From Cyrtodaria siliqua (taxonomy: Eukaryota; Mollusca; Bivalvia; Adapedonta; Hiatellidae), in the NCBI GenBank assembly GCA_037043455.1, contig JAWPHD010000283.1:434001-498000 (forward strand): a stretch of 64,000 nt of DNA, read 5' to 3'. A program made the translations under genes and the position numbers. The stretch's first letter is position 1, and each line of letters starts with the position of its first letter. Positions 48,101 through 63,100 of the stretch are shown here, piece by piece. The notes below the pieces were generated by a model. It was not told the DNA's origin. It worked only from the letters and a program-made list of their open reading frames with translations, and made no database searches.

Positions 48101-51100
48101 ACAGACTTGTAAACACAGCTTACATGCAAAATTTGATGTGAAATGGGACACATTTTATGGGCTATCATAAGTTGGGTTCCATGGGAGCCCATGGGTTACA
48201 GGAACCAAAATTAAGATAATGCTATAAAGAAGCCCATGGCCAAATTTGGTTGTGCTAGGATAAGAAATGTAAGAGATATAGACTTGTAAACACAGCTTAC
48301 ACACAAACCTTGATGTGGGACGCCGACGCCGACCCCGGGGTGATTACATAAGCTCTCTTATTCTTCGAATAGTCGAGCTAAAAATATGTTCCAATCTTGA
48401 ACACTCGGCCAATCCCGTCATTCTTCGGGATCCCGCTTCATGTGTATATGAAACTTCGGTATGTTCAGAATCTAGACATTTTGTTAGCCGGAAGGCAATG
48501 GCACAGAAAATAGTGCACTGTTGCTAAGCTGTTGTTATATAAACAATATGGTCGTTGGCCACAAGTGTCGTTTATGATTTGCATTTCATGCTTGTTATTT
48601 ACAATGCAGATGAAGTTTTATCACTGCTTTCATGTAAATAAACTATAGACAGAGCAATCGGCTAAATGACATTGCAAAATCTGGATGATAACTTTGATTT
48701 TGAATGCAAATTTGTTTTTGGCGGAAATCTAAGGCGCGATGAGGTTACCAATATGGAAACCTTTGATTTACATTCGAGTAATGCTGCGAAGCAGTGTACG
48801 AGATGTTGCGAATGAAATATGTTCAATAATATTATTTTTTGTTGCAAAACTATACTCTAGGTTAATCACAAAGATCCCACAATCCTACTCACCTGAATGA
48901 CCTTTGACCCAATCTGTGCATCCTCCCTGATCTTGGCTGTGTAGGTCTTCTGCAGGAAGATCGGTGGGTTATCGTTGACATCTGACACGTTGATCTGTAC
49001 GTAGGCGGTGTTACTAAGGGGTGGTATCCCGTGATCCTGGGCCCTCACTGTAAGAACGTAGCCAGGCATGGTCTCGTGGTCAAGGGACCCAGATGTTCTT
49101 ACGACACCTGTAAAAGACAGAATAAAAATTGAAACCTTACTAAAGGTAAAAAATACATTAAAAATGAGAAAAAAAACGATCATATACAGAATTATCATTA
49201 TGAAATTTAAGGACTTTTATAACATTATCGGCGATTTTTTTTTTGCCAATTTTTTTTAAACTACTTCAGATATTATTGCTCTTGTATAATTAATTAATCG
49301 ACTGATTATGAAATTCAAGGACCTTTAATGATATTTTGTAAGAATTTAAGGACTTTTTAAGGCTGGAGTGGATTTAAGGTCTTTTAAAGGCTACTTCTGA
49401 AATTTAAGGACTTTTTAAGGCTGTATGAACCTTGTATACAAGCCACAGCACCCACACGCAATGGCACTGTAGGTCCCACTGCACCACAAACTAACAGCAA
49501 ATTAAATATACATATCACAAGAGTGGTGAAGACAGGGTTACTGACTTGGAACAATCAGCCTACCGGTTAACTTCAATAAATTTTATGTATTAAGGATATT
49601 TTTTAGAAAAATTGTAAAAAAAGAAATATATATATCATTCGGGACAATAGGCTTAAAAAAAAAAGAAAGAAATAAAATGGATTTATATGCTAAATTGTAA
49701 ATTTTCACTTTTAATGGTCATAAGGTTTTTAAATGCTTTTTTTTATATTCTCTGTCAATAAATGTGCAAACATTGAGGTAGATAATAATATAAAACACCG
49801 TTTCTGCAAGAAAGAAATAACGTAAAAGCGTACCGGTGTCTGGGTCCACTCTGAATTTTTCTTTGTCATTTCCAGCCTGTATGTAATAGGATATCTTGGC
49901 GTTCACACCCGTGTCACGACTTGTTGCCTGGATAGTCATCACAGTCTGACCAATCACAGCACTTTCTGACACTGATGCCAAATATGTCGTCTGCTCAAAC
50001 TCCGGTGGGTTGTCGTTCACATCGAGGACAATGATTTCAAGGTTAAGTTCGCTGGAGAGTTGTGGTGTACCCTGAATTGTGTAAAATAATACCATATATA
50101 TGTATATACACCCAATCTCGCGATTATTAAAGCAAGATTTTTTTTTACCCCTTAACTGCAGAAGAAAGCGGTGATTCTAGGACATTTTAACGTTATTTAT
50201 GGTTTTAAATTGATGTGCGAAATAATGACATTATGAATAAAAAAAATTTGGTTAAAACTAGATTCTTTTTCATTATTGCAATACTGCCTCTGTAGCTGAG
50301 TGGTAAGGCATTGCACTTTGGAGCTCCCTGGTGGAGGCATATGTGATGGAAACTTCCTCCTTTATCTCATCTCCGTCTGAGGTTGCTGTCCTGATATAAC
50401 CCAGTATGATGTGTTAAAAGGACGTAAAACTCCATTTAATTATTTCAAACCACTGTGTACCTTATCCATGGCCACCACGGTGATAATGTATGCCGGTGTA
50501 GTCTCCCTGTCCAGGTGTTTGGCCAGCTGTAAAAGTCCGCTCTGGCTGTCAATCTTAAACACACCGCCAGCGCTGCTCTTCAGGGAGTATGACACCTGTC
50601 TGTTGATACCTGCACAAAGAATTGTCAGAAAATGGTTATAAAAAAACATGTTGGCCTGTGACAACAAAATATATCTGCAATATAGTTTTGACAAATAGTC
50701 ACAATGTTAGATGTTATAGAAACAATCTGTCATGCTGAGTCTTTCTTTATCTTAAACGTTTACAAGCAACATGTATGAAAGCCAGAAAATTTTCTTGTCA
50801 TAATTATTGTCTAATTCTACGATAACTTTATCTTTATCAATTCATACCTAAATCTGCATCAGTTGCGGATACGCGATAGACCAGCGTGTTGAGAGTGGCA
50901 TCCTCACTCAACATCACAGAGCCCGAGACAGGCAAAAACTTAGGATTGTTGTCGTTGACGTCGCTGATTGTGACATAGATGTCCATGGTGCAAGATTTAC
51001 TCCCACTGTCAACCGCCTTGGCAACAAAGTGGTAATGGTCAGTTGTCTCGCGATCCAGTTTGGTGGCAGCGGTAAGTACTCCTTTTTAAGATATAACCAG

Positions 51101-54100
51101 ATTCTTTGGATGTTAACAATGAATCTCTACGATGAAGTATATTTTTAAATGTTTCATTAAATATTTTGGTATTTGTCATAGTTATAATCAACTCAATGTC
51201 AAGTGTGCAAAATCTAGCAGAAGCATTCCAAGAACGCAAATATTGAAATTATTACCAAATCATCAAACATTAAGACCCAATTACAATTTAGTATATTTTT
51301 CTTTAAATCATGCATTTTAAATATAATGGGTTTAACATTGCTTTTAACAATCCCTCAGTCATATCACAACTGGGTCTAGTTGTAGCAGTGAGCTCAAAAA
51401 AAATCAGAAATTCTGGTGAGTTATATATATGTGGCTTTTAATTGGAAATCTTTGAATTATAAGGCTTAAGTAATTACTTTGTCAACTGTTATGCATTTAT
51501 TTTGGATATAATACTTTTTCTAATTAATATAATTTAAATATCTGTCAACAGACATTAAAATATACCTGAATTTGGTTCGAGAAAGAACTTGTCTGACCCT
51601 TCGCCACTGAGTTCATACTTAAGTGACCCGTATTCATCCACATCCATGGCCTTGACCCTCGCTATTATCCAGGAGGATGTGACATCTTCGCTCACCAGTG
51701 GATAGTAATTCGACTGCGTACACACTGGGTCGTTGTCATTAGCATCTAAAATATCCACGGTTACCGTTGTCATGGCTACAAAACCGCCATCGGTCGCAGC
51801 AACTGTCAGTTTGTATCTCGGTACGAGTTCCCGATCCAACTGCCTGTTTACAAACACATCGGCATTTTTTCGTATACTGAATTTCCCTTGCGGATCACCG
51901 TCCACAATATAGTAACGCGTGTCGGTGTTGACGCCCACGTCTTTGTCGACGGTCGTCAAGGTGAGCAGAATGGTTCCCTCATAAGCGTCCTCGTTCACCG
52001 CTGCCTGGTAGTGACTGCGCGTGAACTCCGGAGGATTGTCATTATGATCCATCACAGCGACCTGCACTATGGTAAAATTCTTAAGCGCATCTCCGTTGTC
52101 ACTGTCTCGCACCCAGATTGTCAGGTTGTACAACTCTTGCTGCTCTCTGTCCAAGGGAGATAATAGGGTTATAACTCCTGTAGTGGAATCTATGCCAAAT
52201 AGATGCAAGTATTTTACCATATCCTCTCCGAAACTGTACGTGAACTTTGAAGCTTTATCTAGATCATGAGCAACGACCTGGATAACTTCAAAGCCCATGT
52301 CCAAATTCTCAAGAACGGTAACTCTGTATGGATTGGACTCGAAGAAGGGGTGGTTATCGTTCACGTCCATCAATCTAATGCTAACTGTGACTTGTTGTAC
52401 CAGGGGTGGTGAGGTGAGTGTCTGTGCCTGGATGGTGAGTGTGAACGCACATGTTGTCTCCATATCTAGGTCACTTGCGACGTGAATACGTCCCTTACTA
52501 TCAATACCAAACTTGGCGGGTGAGTTACTGCTCTTGGTGAAACCCGGCACGATGATGTATTCCAGCGGCAGAGAACTTACGGCCTTAACCGTGGCGATTA
52601 CTGTGCTTGGGGGGTCGCTCTCCAGCATGAAGAAAGAGTAGATGGGTTGTGTAAACACAGGCTGTGCCTCGGCATTGTCTGTCACCCACATTTCCACCGG
52701 CACACTGTTTTTCATGGGTGTGGCCCCCTGATCACTCGCTTGCACGAAAAATTGGAAAATCTCACTCACTGAAAAAAGCAAGAAACAACAACCTGTAAAT
52801 CCAAACCTCACTAATTGTCAAATGTATGTCACTCTTCAATTTCTTAAAGAAAATTTGGTTTCCAATTTTAAAAACAAACACTAATTTTTAGATATTATGT
52901 TCTAGGCCTATTTAAAATGTTACATTCCTCTTAAGCCAATTTAACAAGGGTGTCAGTAACTGGATATTTCCATTTCCATTTACACATTTTTCAGAGTCCT
53001 CATTTTTGAACAATATAAAACATTTTAGATTGTAATAAATTAGTTGCTGTGTAATAAGAGGTAAAATAATCAAAACTTTTGACGACATAGAAGCTGTTGC
53101 CTTGACTAATGAACAAAATAGTTTAAATTGCTCACAAACTATCCATTTCGTCAAGTTTCCACAACAAGTACCTGAGTTGTTTATACCCTCCACCAGTGTG
53201 ACATCTCCGGTGTGTGGATGGATATGTATCATCTGAGTTATCCTGGTTGACGTGCCTGGTGAGAAGCTGTACACAATCTCACCATTCACACTGCTGTCCG
53301 CATCTTCTGCCTGGATCTGTGGTGCAAAACAAGTGTTGATTCACATGGTGTCAGCAAACTATGTGTAATATATACTTTCTTATTCTAAATGTATTGTCAA
53401 ATTGATCGGGAACAATCCAAAATGTGCTACCATGTCTGCTTTTATCACTTTAAAATTCATAAATTAGTCAACTAAACTGTTGTTTTATAATTGATTTCAC
53501 CACCATAATTTAATCAATTTTGTAAAACTGATGTCTATCATAAATTTTTATAATGTTCTGGTAGAGAATCTTGAATTCATTATTACTGACCGTCATAATT
53601 GTCGAATTCACTGGTATCGTGTTAAGCAGCGTTCTCTTGTATTCCTGCGCTAGGAATTGTGGGACATTATCGTTCTGGTCCGTGATAGAAATGTGAACCT
53701 TGGTGAAGGTCATACGTCCTCCGTTATCCGTGGCTGCAACTGGCACTTTATACACGGACTGAAGCTCGCGGTCAAGAACTTGCACGGAATATACCTCACC
53801 TGTGGAATAGAAGTAAATCGTTGATAAACGGCTCTCACAATTTTTAGTTTAGGGTATTTAGGACAATACTCGAGAGAGGGAGGAATATAGCAGTATCTGG
53901 GAAGTCTGTTACTACTGACTAGAATTCTCTGATTTATTGTATGCCCAGGGATGGACATCGACAACGTTAAGGTTTTGTTAAGACTCGCCATTTGGCCCGA
54001 CGCCTTTTTGCAAGTTTAAGGGATAGACTTCAGTATAGGGACCTCTCTGGAAATGTCCAAAGTTAGTGGGAGTTTCCCCAGACTCGCTCAAGATCACTTG

Positions 54101-57100
54101 ACTTCAGTGGGAATGAACTATATTATTTTAATGAATGTGCTATAACAAATACAGTCATCATGGAAGTTAAGTACTGACGAAACTGATATTGTAAATCATA
54201 CAACTTGATAAACTGGTTTAGATATGTTTAGTTTTTTAGATTTCCAGAAATTTCTAATTATTACAAAACTTAAATTTTTTTCCCCATAAAAAAGTACTAC
54301 AATGTCAGAAGTTATGACCAGAATGTCATAAATCTTGTGTGAACTTAGGACATTCTGGTTCAAACCCCTTGTTTTACTCTAAAAGTATTAATACCTGAGT
54401 AGGCGTCCACTCTGAAATACTGCTTCATCTGCTCGCTGGGTATGGTATAAGTCAGCATTCCATACGTGCCGATATCCTCGTCATCTGCGAACACCTGCGT
54501 CACCAGCATACCCTCTCCGTAGTTTTCCGGAAACTCCGCTATGTAAATACTCTGCTTAAACCGCGGGGCATGGTTATTGCTGTTCTGTACCCGAATACTG
54601 ATGCTGGCGAAATTCGTAAAGACACCGTCTGAAACTGATATGTTTAGCTCATACGCAGAGCGTAGATCAGGTTTACGCTGCTCGGAAAGGGAGATAATTC
54701 CCTTTTCTGCATGCATTTCGAACGTTTGTTTGTCATTCCCACCAATTATTGCGTACCTAAGCAGCCCAACACTGCTGCTATCTGGATCGGTAGCTGACAC
54801 CTTGGTTACAAGTTGAGACCGTTCCACTTGGTCAGTTATCGTGCACTGGTAGGAAAGTTGATCAAAGATCGGTGGATTGTCGTTAAGGTCCGATATGAGT
54901 ATTTTCATGGTCGCTGTGGAGCTAAGAGAGGGAACGCCACTGTCTTCAGCCTCAACTATGATGCTGAACTCGGACTGCTTCTCTCGGTCAAGGAATTTTC
55001 TCGTTGTAATGAGACCAGTCTGTGAATCTATATAGAACCAGTCTACATCTCTACTTTCAGGTTTTGACGGTAGTAATGAATAGTGCACCAGTCCATTGTT
55101 CCCTGACTCACTATCAGTGGCTTTCACCGTGGCAACAGAGGCACCAATAGCAACTGCCTCCGATACTGTCGCAGTATATGACTCATTCCTGAATGATGGT
55201 TGCACATTGTTCAAGTCCTGCAAATACACAAATGACATTTTACACAGGGAGGAAAAACTTTACAATAACATAACTAATTCCTATTTTTACAACTCAAATC
55301 TACATTCATACCAGTCAAGTCTACATTCATAAGTCAATTGAATTTAATTGGATTTTACGGCGCACCAACACATGAAAGGTTATATGGCACCTAACAGGAA
55401 TGAACATGCCAGACTCATCCTCCATTTACATCAAGGTAAAATATGGAGAATGGGCCTCGAACCTTCTCACCTGCAGAACTGCAGAGTTGCTGCAAATTCT
55501 ACAGTAAAAACTCTATTTATGATCGAGCCACGTTTCTACGTTTGCATACACGGTGTCATGATGAAGACCTTAAATGAGCATGATAAAAAATGACAAAATG
55601 AACATGAAGTGGGGGGTCATACCCATCTACCTCTAGCGGGATTTGCAGTGGTTGTATTCTACCCCTGCTACCACACGGGGAATTCATGTCAAATCTACTT
55701 TCATAAGTCAAGTCTACATTTATAAGTCAAGTTTACTTTCATAAGTCAAGTCCACTTTGATAATAGTCAAGGCTAATCTCCGAAGATTTTACTCAATTCT
55801 GAATAGCATTTTGTTCTGAAATGAATGCCAATTTTGTTGTCATCCTTCATCATACTTCACAATGGACTTATGCAGGTCTTTAAGCAAAAAAATAAACATT
55901 TACCCCTATTTGAACAAGAACCACCGTTGTTGCCGTCAATCCAGACATGGTCTCTGTTGCCTGAACGGTCAGGTTGTAGGCTGCCATAAGGTCATAATCC
56001 AACACCCCTCTCACCGTAATCAAGCCTGTAAAACAAATGAGGAATTTGTAAAAAAATAAAGGTTCACCTTTTATTGTCTACATACTGAGAAGTTGAGACT
56101 GGTGTTTATTTTTGTGAGCTCCTGTTTTGATCATTGGAGAATATTCAACTTCAGGGCACAAAATATTTGTTATCAATGGAATATAAATGAACCTGAATTA
56201 AACAAGGATTCAGGGCTCACACTGGTATCATTTTTAGTCAAATGTAGGATAACCTCTGAGGGTGATGACACTGTATTAATGCCAATGATTAGAAGACAAG
56301 TGGAATTAATAGGATATTTTATCTGGCTGCACTGTTAAAACATAATTTGAGAAACTTAGTAAGTGTTTTTTTTAAGTTTTATTTAAGGTACATTCATTGG
56401 AAATATTGGTGTTTTAAATATTATGGTCCTCACACTGTGTCCAAGATGACGCAAAAATAAGCCTCAATCCTTACAGAAATTTCTAAGAGATATATATAAA
56501 TCTAAATGTCTGTAACCAAATCATTCACTCCAAACCTACAACCAAAATAAATCCCAGAAGTCAAAGTCCATGAAGCACTCTACTGTTAGAACAAGGCAGC
56601 CATCTTGTTCATATCCTCTATTGGTTCTAGAAAAGAAGCAATCACAAATTTTATTTCTTAGTCTATTCTTAGCTGTGGTAGCCATCTTGGATATTTTCAG
56701 AATTGTAGTAATGACCAAGCAGACAGAACAACATGAATTTACAGAGAAACGTTCACAATGTTTGACTACCAATCATAGAAGCAACACAGTGTGTGTGTTT
56801 GTTTGTTGGTTTTGGGGAGAGGGAGTGTGGTGCTATTTTTAGCCATTGTGGATGTTTCTAATTTTGAAGGAAGACAAAATGTTGGTTTAGACCAACTAGC
56901 TAAACCAACTAGACATCTTGAAATGTTCATATCATAATTTTGAAGTTTCATCAAATTTAGGCTTATAGTTTTGGAGAAATAGTGATCACATAAACAGACA
57001 GTTGAATGTTGAATGTTGTTCAACGCCTCATCAACACAGTTTAGGTTATATATCCCCAGAGAGAGGGGAAGGATACATGTACATAGGAATCCGGGAACCG

Positions 57101-60100
57101 TGCCCTACTCTTATTACATCAACAGACAGACTGACGCCGGACGACGCACCACCACATAAGTTCTGCTGATCTATGATCAGTAGAGCTAAAAATTCAAGAG
57201 GTAAAATAAAAAGATCTACTTGAGTACAAGAGGTAGATTTTAGTACGGAGCTGAAAATTAGTGATGATGACCAGTCAAACCATATCAAGCAAACACGCAA
57301 CACCAAATGTTCACCAAAAACATCCCAGAAATGGTAATTTACATTAACACCTATTTTAATTTCACTCCCGAATCCAACCACAAATCGAGGGTTCAGTGCA
57401 AAACTATTGTATCTCCTTCTTTATTCACATGTAGTTACAATAGTTTTGCACTGACCACTCAAAATATGCCCTCAGGTTTGACTGTCATATCTGGAGTCCC
57501 AGTGGTACCAGAAGTGAGCAGACGTATCACAAAAATTACCCAGAATTTTGGAGATAATTAGAAATATTATACTACTTACAGTTTGCTAAGCATCAAACCT
57601 TTGTTCGCCGTTCACCCCAAATACCAGGCGAACTGTATTGTGTAGGGTGACATGCAAAAACACACCAGAAAATTGTTTTCTAATCAATTTTTGACATTGA
57701 AATAATGAATTTCACATCAATAAATCGTAAAACAAAATTATTTGTTGAGTTTTATGCTGTTGGTAAAACCAGCTAGCATAAAATATTGAAGATTTTGGTG
57801 TTTAGCAAACATTGAGTAGTATAGTATAAAGGGAAAATCTCAGACCTTTAGTTAGTAAAACAGTTTTTAAGTATTTTCCAGGGTTTGAGCACAATAAACA
57901 ATTTCTTTCCATACAAGAATGTCTGAATAATTCAATGTAACCAATAATAATGATTTCACAATTTACATAACATGACTTATTACTGTTTTAAATGTGTCAA
58001 TTTCAACACATTTTGCATAAAGACATAGCAATATAGCCAGAACTGTAGCTGTGAACTTCACCTCCATCGACATGAAGGCCACTAAAGCATGAGGTAGGAA
58101 TAAATTGGAGTACAAGAAGAGTATAAGTGCATGCAGAGTGCAACCCATGCCAAACCAACAGTCACCATTGTGAATATAAATGCATACTGGCAGCATGGAA
58201 AATGTACGCAGCAAAATAGATAAAATATGAATGATGAAGTAATCATATAACACGGTCTCCGTCAGTTGCCTATGGTATTTTTATTTCTATGAGCAAGCCC
58301 TGTTTGCTGTTATAGCTACAGTCCAGCACCCAATTAGCTAGGATTGATAGATGCAGTCCAGTGCTCATTAGCTGTAACCCTAGGACTGACAGATGCAGTT
58401 CATTGGCCATTAACTGTAACCCATTACATGTAACCCTAGGATTGATGGATGCAGTCCATTGCCCATTACCTGTAACCTATTAGCTGTAACTCTATGATTG
58501 CTAGATGCAGCCCAATGCTCATTAACTGTAACCTTAGGATTGATTGACGCAGTCCATTACCCATTAGATGTAGCCCATTAGCTGTAGCCTTTAGCTGAAA
58601 CCCATTAGCTGTAACCCTAGGACTGATAATTGCAGTTCACTGGCAACTATAGCCCTAGATTTGTTAGCGGCTGTCTATAAGCACCATACATTGTAAGCTG
58701 TAGTTCAAAATCCGACTTGAAAACGTAGTAGCTTGGATAAGATTAATTTTTTAACATACTGATTTATGCATTATATAACAATGGTGAAGGTTTTCTGAGG
58801 CAATGCTGGAGCTCATATAGTATGATCAGTCATTAGTTAACAAGTTGATGAAGCAAGGAAAAGATTGGAAACTGTTGGTAGTACATATTTCATTGTTAGT
58901 AAAGACTTGTTAATTGTTTCCAATTTATGTTAATTAATAAATCTGTTTAATTAAAGTAAATGAAAAACCATACTTCGCAGTTCATGATTAATGAATATTA
59001 ACCCAAAATTAAAACGATAACAAGCAAGCAAGGAATGTTAAGTCAAAACAAAATTAAATAATTTTCACTATGAAGCAAATATTTGGCAAAAAATTATCTC
59101 CTATGCTTCAAACAAAACAAAAACTTGGCTAATTGATACAAATGTTAAATCCTGATTACATGTCTGCCCGTCCGTCCGTCTGTCCATGACCTGTACAAGC
59201 TCTAGCATATATATATGTATGTATATATACAATAACACAGCAAATACAAGCCAGATCATGTCTACATGTGTGTGCTGGGGGGAGACAAACTATGTAACTG
59301 TTAAGGTTTGCTGAAACTTTTTTTCCCCACCCTTCCTTAAACTCTTCATCTAAATGGATCCACATTTTTAATTCCAGGTATAATACACCAGTGTAAATCC
59401 AGTCACAACACAGTTTTTGCTTTTATCTTACAGGATAACTTTCTCTATTAACTATATATAATGCTACAGATCCTTCCGAGTCTCCTAGACATGCCAGTTA
59501 GATTAGTTCAGGCATCTGCCTTGTTATTTATTTTACTATACATTTGCCATTTTGGACAGGGGTGGCAACAAGTGACAAGTGAGGTTCGTAATCGACTCTT
59601 TATTAACAATTAAACCTCAGAATCCGGGTATTTCTTTTAAACAAAATACATCAAAATATATGGTACAAAAAGTTTGCACAAATGAATCTCCTAGATCTAC
59701 ACTGGTTGCATGATCATGCAAATATAGCTTTTTTGTGTAATAAACACTCCCTTTTTAAAATAAAACCAATGCCCTTGAGGGCAAGGACAGAGAATAGAGA
59801 ATATGGTTATCTCCCCTGTCCTTAGTACAAAGTTTCAGCAGCACCTGTCTAGCTACACGTGACAAATACAAGCTTCAAGCAGGCAATACTCACATGGACT
59901 TTGTACATCCATGGCTTAATAAGAGACCACACGAAAATAATGTGGATGGGGAAAACATCAAATATCAAAATCATCATACTCAGCAACCAATTTAAATGTA
60001 CTTTATTATTATTATTATTATGATAATTATTATTGTTATTATTATTGTTATGATAATTATTAGAATCATTATTGTTATTATTATTATTATTATGAAAAAA

Positions 60101-63100
60101 TGTAATGCCTGTATTTTTTAAGAATTTAACTGGCTCTCTTGCATTAACTATTTGTAGCCAGATACTAAAGTACATACAAAGTGCAAACAGATTTATTTTA
60201 AAATAATTGAAATATCATTAAAACACTGATGGCTGCCATAACAGAAGGTCAAGTCATACTGTTGCAGTATAATACTGTTGCAGTATAATAATTAAAAAAA
60301 AATCACAACTAATTTTTAAAAGTATTTTTTTCGCTATTGCATATTACTCCAAATCTAAGCTATAATACTAACTTTAAAACGTTGAAAATTATTATCTTTG
60401 TACTATCACAAATGAGAAAATGTGCGAACAGTACCTAGCTAGCAGAAGGTGTGGAATGGTGAATTGTCTATCTACGTAATGGTAACACTACATTCTTGTA
60501 TACAAGACAATTCGGAGAAAAACAAGCATATAGTAAGCAGAATACTTGAATATTTAACATTTAAATCTCTACACCTATTGTCTGAAGTAGGATTCTAAAG
60601 TAGCAAAATATTTACACTTGTTAAAGGGAATGTAGGCATACAGCCAACCAATCATTATTATTGACAGCTCTGAAAACCTTACTCAATGGTGAAAGAATTA
60701 TCAAAATCGGATGATAAACAAACAAGATATGATCATTTGAAGGTTTTTGAAATGAATATGGAATTGAATTGGGGTTTTACGGCGCACCAACACAAGAAAG
60801 GTTATATGGCGCCAAACAGGGATGAACATGGCAGGCTCATCCTCCATTTACATCTAGATAAAATATGGAGAATGGGCCTAGAACCTTCTAACCTGCAGAA
60901 CTGCAGAGTTGCTGCAAATTCTATTGTAGACACTCCATTTACGATGGAGCCACGTTTCCACGAAATGAATATGGAAGACGCCATTTTGAAAACTATGACA
61001 TCCCATTCTAAATTACCATATATGGAATATTTATGAATATGTTCGTTAACTAATTCATAGGGGAAAAATCACAGCGAACGTACAAGTATGAAAAATAAGT
61101 ATACTAACATGATATAATGGATTATATGGTCATTAAAGGATTTTGCATTCATTTGCGATATAAGGTATTTAGAACTATGACATCATAGTTCTCAAAATGG
61201 CAGCTCCCATATCCGATTTAGAACAATCTTCAAATGTTCACATCTTCTTTGTTTATTATCCAATTTTGATAATTCTTACACTTTTACAAGCTTTCAGAAC
61301 TCTCAATAATAAATAAAGATTGTTTGGCTGTGTCTCTTTATCCCTTTAAATACAAAAAAATTGAATACTTTAACAACTGTTCCTTTCATTCCAATCCTAT
61401 TAGCTATGTACTGTATCATATGTAAAACACACAGGAACTGGTCACTTTTAATTTTTGCCTTCTATTATTATAATTGTCTATAAAGGACTTTAATGGGAAA
61501 TTTTGGAAAATGCTGGTGTTCTTTTTCAGAGGTCAAGCAGACGTTCGAAACAATCTCAGTTACATGCACACTATATACTAACATGTGCAGAAATAAATTT
61601 CCTATCCAACAATACCTTTCTTCCTACGATCCCTTGTAAATTCGCTGAGATATCCGAGTTCAAAGTCACCAAAGTGCAATTTCAGGCTACTCGTCGTTTG
61701 TTTATGTCCCCTATGTAAACAAATGAAATTTACCGAAAATCAGGTGTCCGTTAATTCCGTTAATTTCGGCGCAGTATTCCAGCTTCAAATCACAACCAAT
61801 TCACTAAAGTAAAGCATCGATACGTAAATAAATCCATATTTTATCAGTTTGCATAGTCCGTATCACGAGAAAGTCACACAACAACGAGTATTTCGCCACT
61901 TGTTATCGGCACTAGCAGACTTTACAAATGAAACCGCCATTTTCAAATGAATTACGGGGCCGAATAACGTCATAATGCGAATCCAACAGCTATGGTAAGT
62001 ATTTTTACTTTTTAATATTATTCTTGAATATATTAGAAAATACGTTAGTGCTTATCCATAACACTATTATAATCAATAATAGTGTTATGGATAAGCACAA
62101 GCGTATTTAATAATATATTCAAGAATAATTTTAAAAAGTATATTTTTTTTACCATAGCTGTTAGGTTCGCATTATGACGTCATTCGGCCCCGTAATTCAT
62201 TTGAAAATGGCGGTTTCATTTGTAAAGTCTGCTAGTGCCGATAACAAGTGGCGAAATACTCGTTGTTGTGTGACTTTCTCGTGATACGGACTATGCAAAC
62301 TGATAAAATATGGATTTATTTACGTATCGATGCTTTACTTTAGTGAATTGGTTGTGATTTGAAGCTGGAATACTGCGCCGAAATTAACGGAATTAACGGA
62401 CACCTGATTTTCGGTAAATTTCATTTGTTTACATAGGGGACATAAACAAACGACGAGTAGCCTGAAATTGCACTTTGGTGACTTTGAACTCGGATATCTC
62501 AGCGAATTTACAAGGGATCGTAGGAAGAAAGGTATTGTTGGATAGGAAATTTATTTCTGCACATGTAATTATATTGTGCATGTAACTGAGATTGTTTCGA
62601 ACGTCTGCTTGACCTCTGAAAAAGAACACCAGCATTTTCCAAAATTTCCCATTAAAGTCCTTTATAGACAATTATAATAATAGAAGGCAAAAATTAAAAG
62701 TGACCAGTTCCTGTGGTAAAACATGTTTGTTTGTATCATATGTAAAACATGTTTGTTTCATAACACACTGCTTATTTTCCACTAGTTTCAGGATAGCAAT
62801 TCTATAGTTTAAAGTTTAAACCAAGTATCGAAAATAGTGTCTTAACAAAGTTTGTTAAATTAGTTTCACACGTTATGTAAGGGAAGCAATTCACACCAAG
62901 GACGCCATCACCATTACACTTAACAAATTTATATTATTAGTACTTAAAACTTCACCAGAACACATACATTAAAATGTGTCAAAATAGATTAAAAGTCAAA
63001 CCACACCACATTCTCAAAGCAAATTTTAAATATATGAAACATTCACAAAGGATAGTAAATTTTTTTTATGAAAAGTTTTACGAAAATACAAATTAACATT

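Larger units (their letters stand above)
56026..60620 (-). other. large Fat-like intron, left half
   Basis: Part of a 7.75-kb intron. No supported exon. It contains the hairpin-ended repeat (56590-57195), a 70-bp hairpin (57387-57456), a degenerate tandem (58310-58660) and an ATT-type microsatellite near 60000-60095. Confidence 0.6.

Noticed and set aside
61503..62671. Mirror-image frames of 71 and 80 codons in the palindrome
   Set aside because: Not called genes: they merely reflect the two arms, lack recognised motifs and have no splice or promoter evidence.
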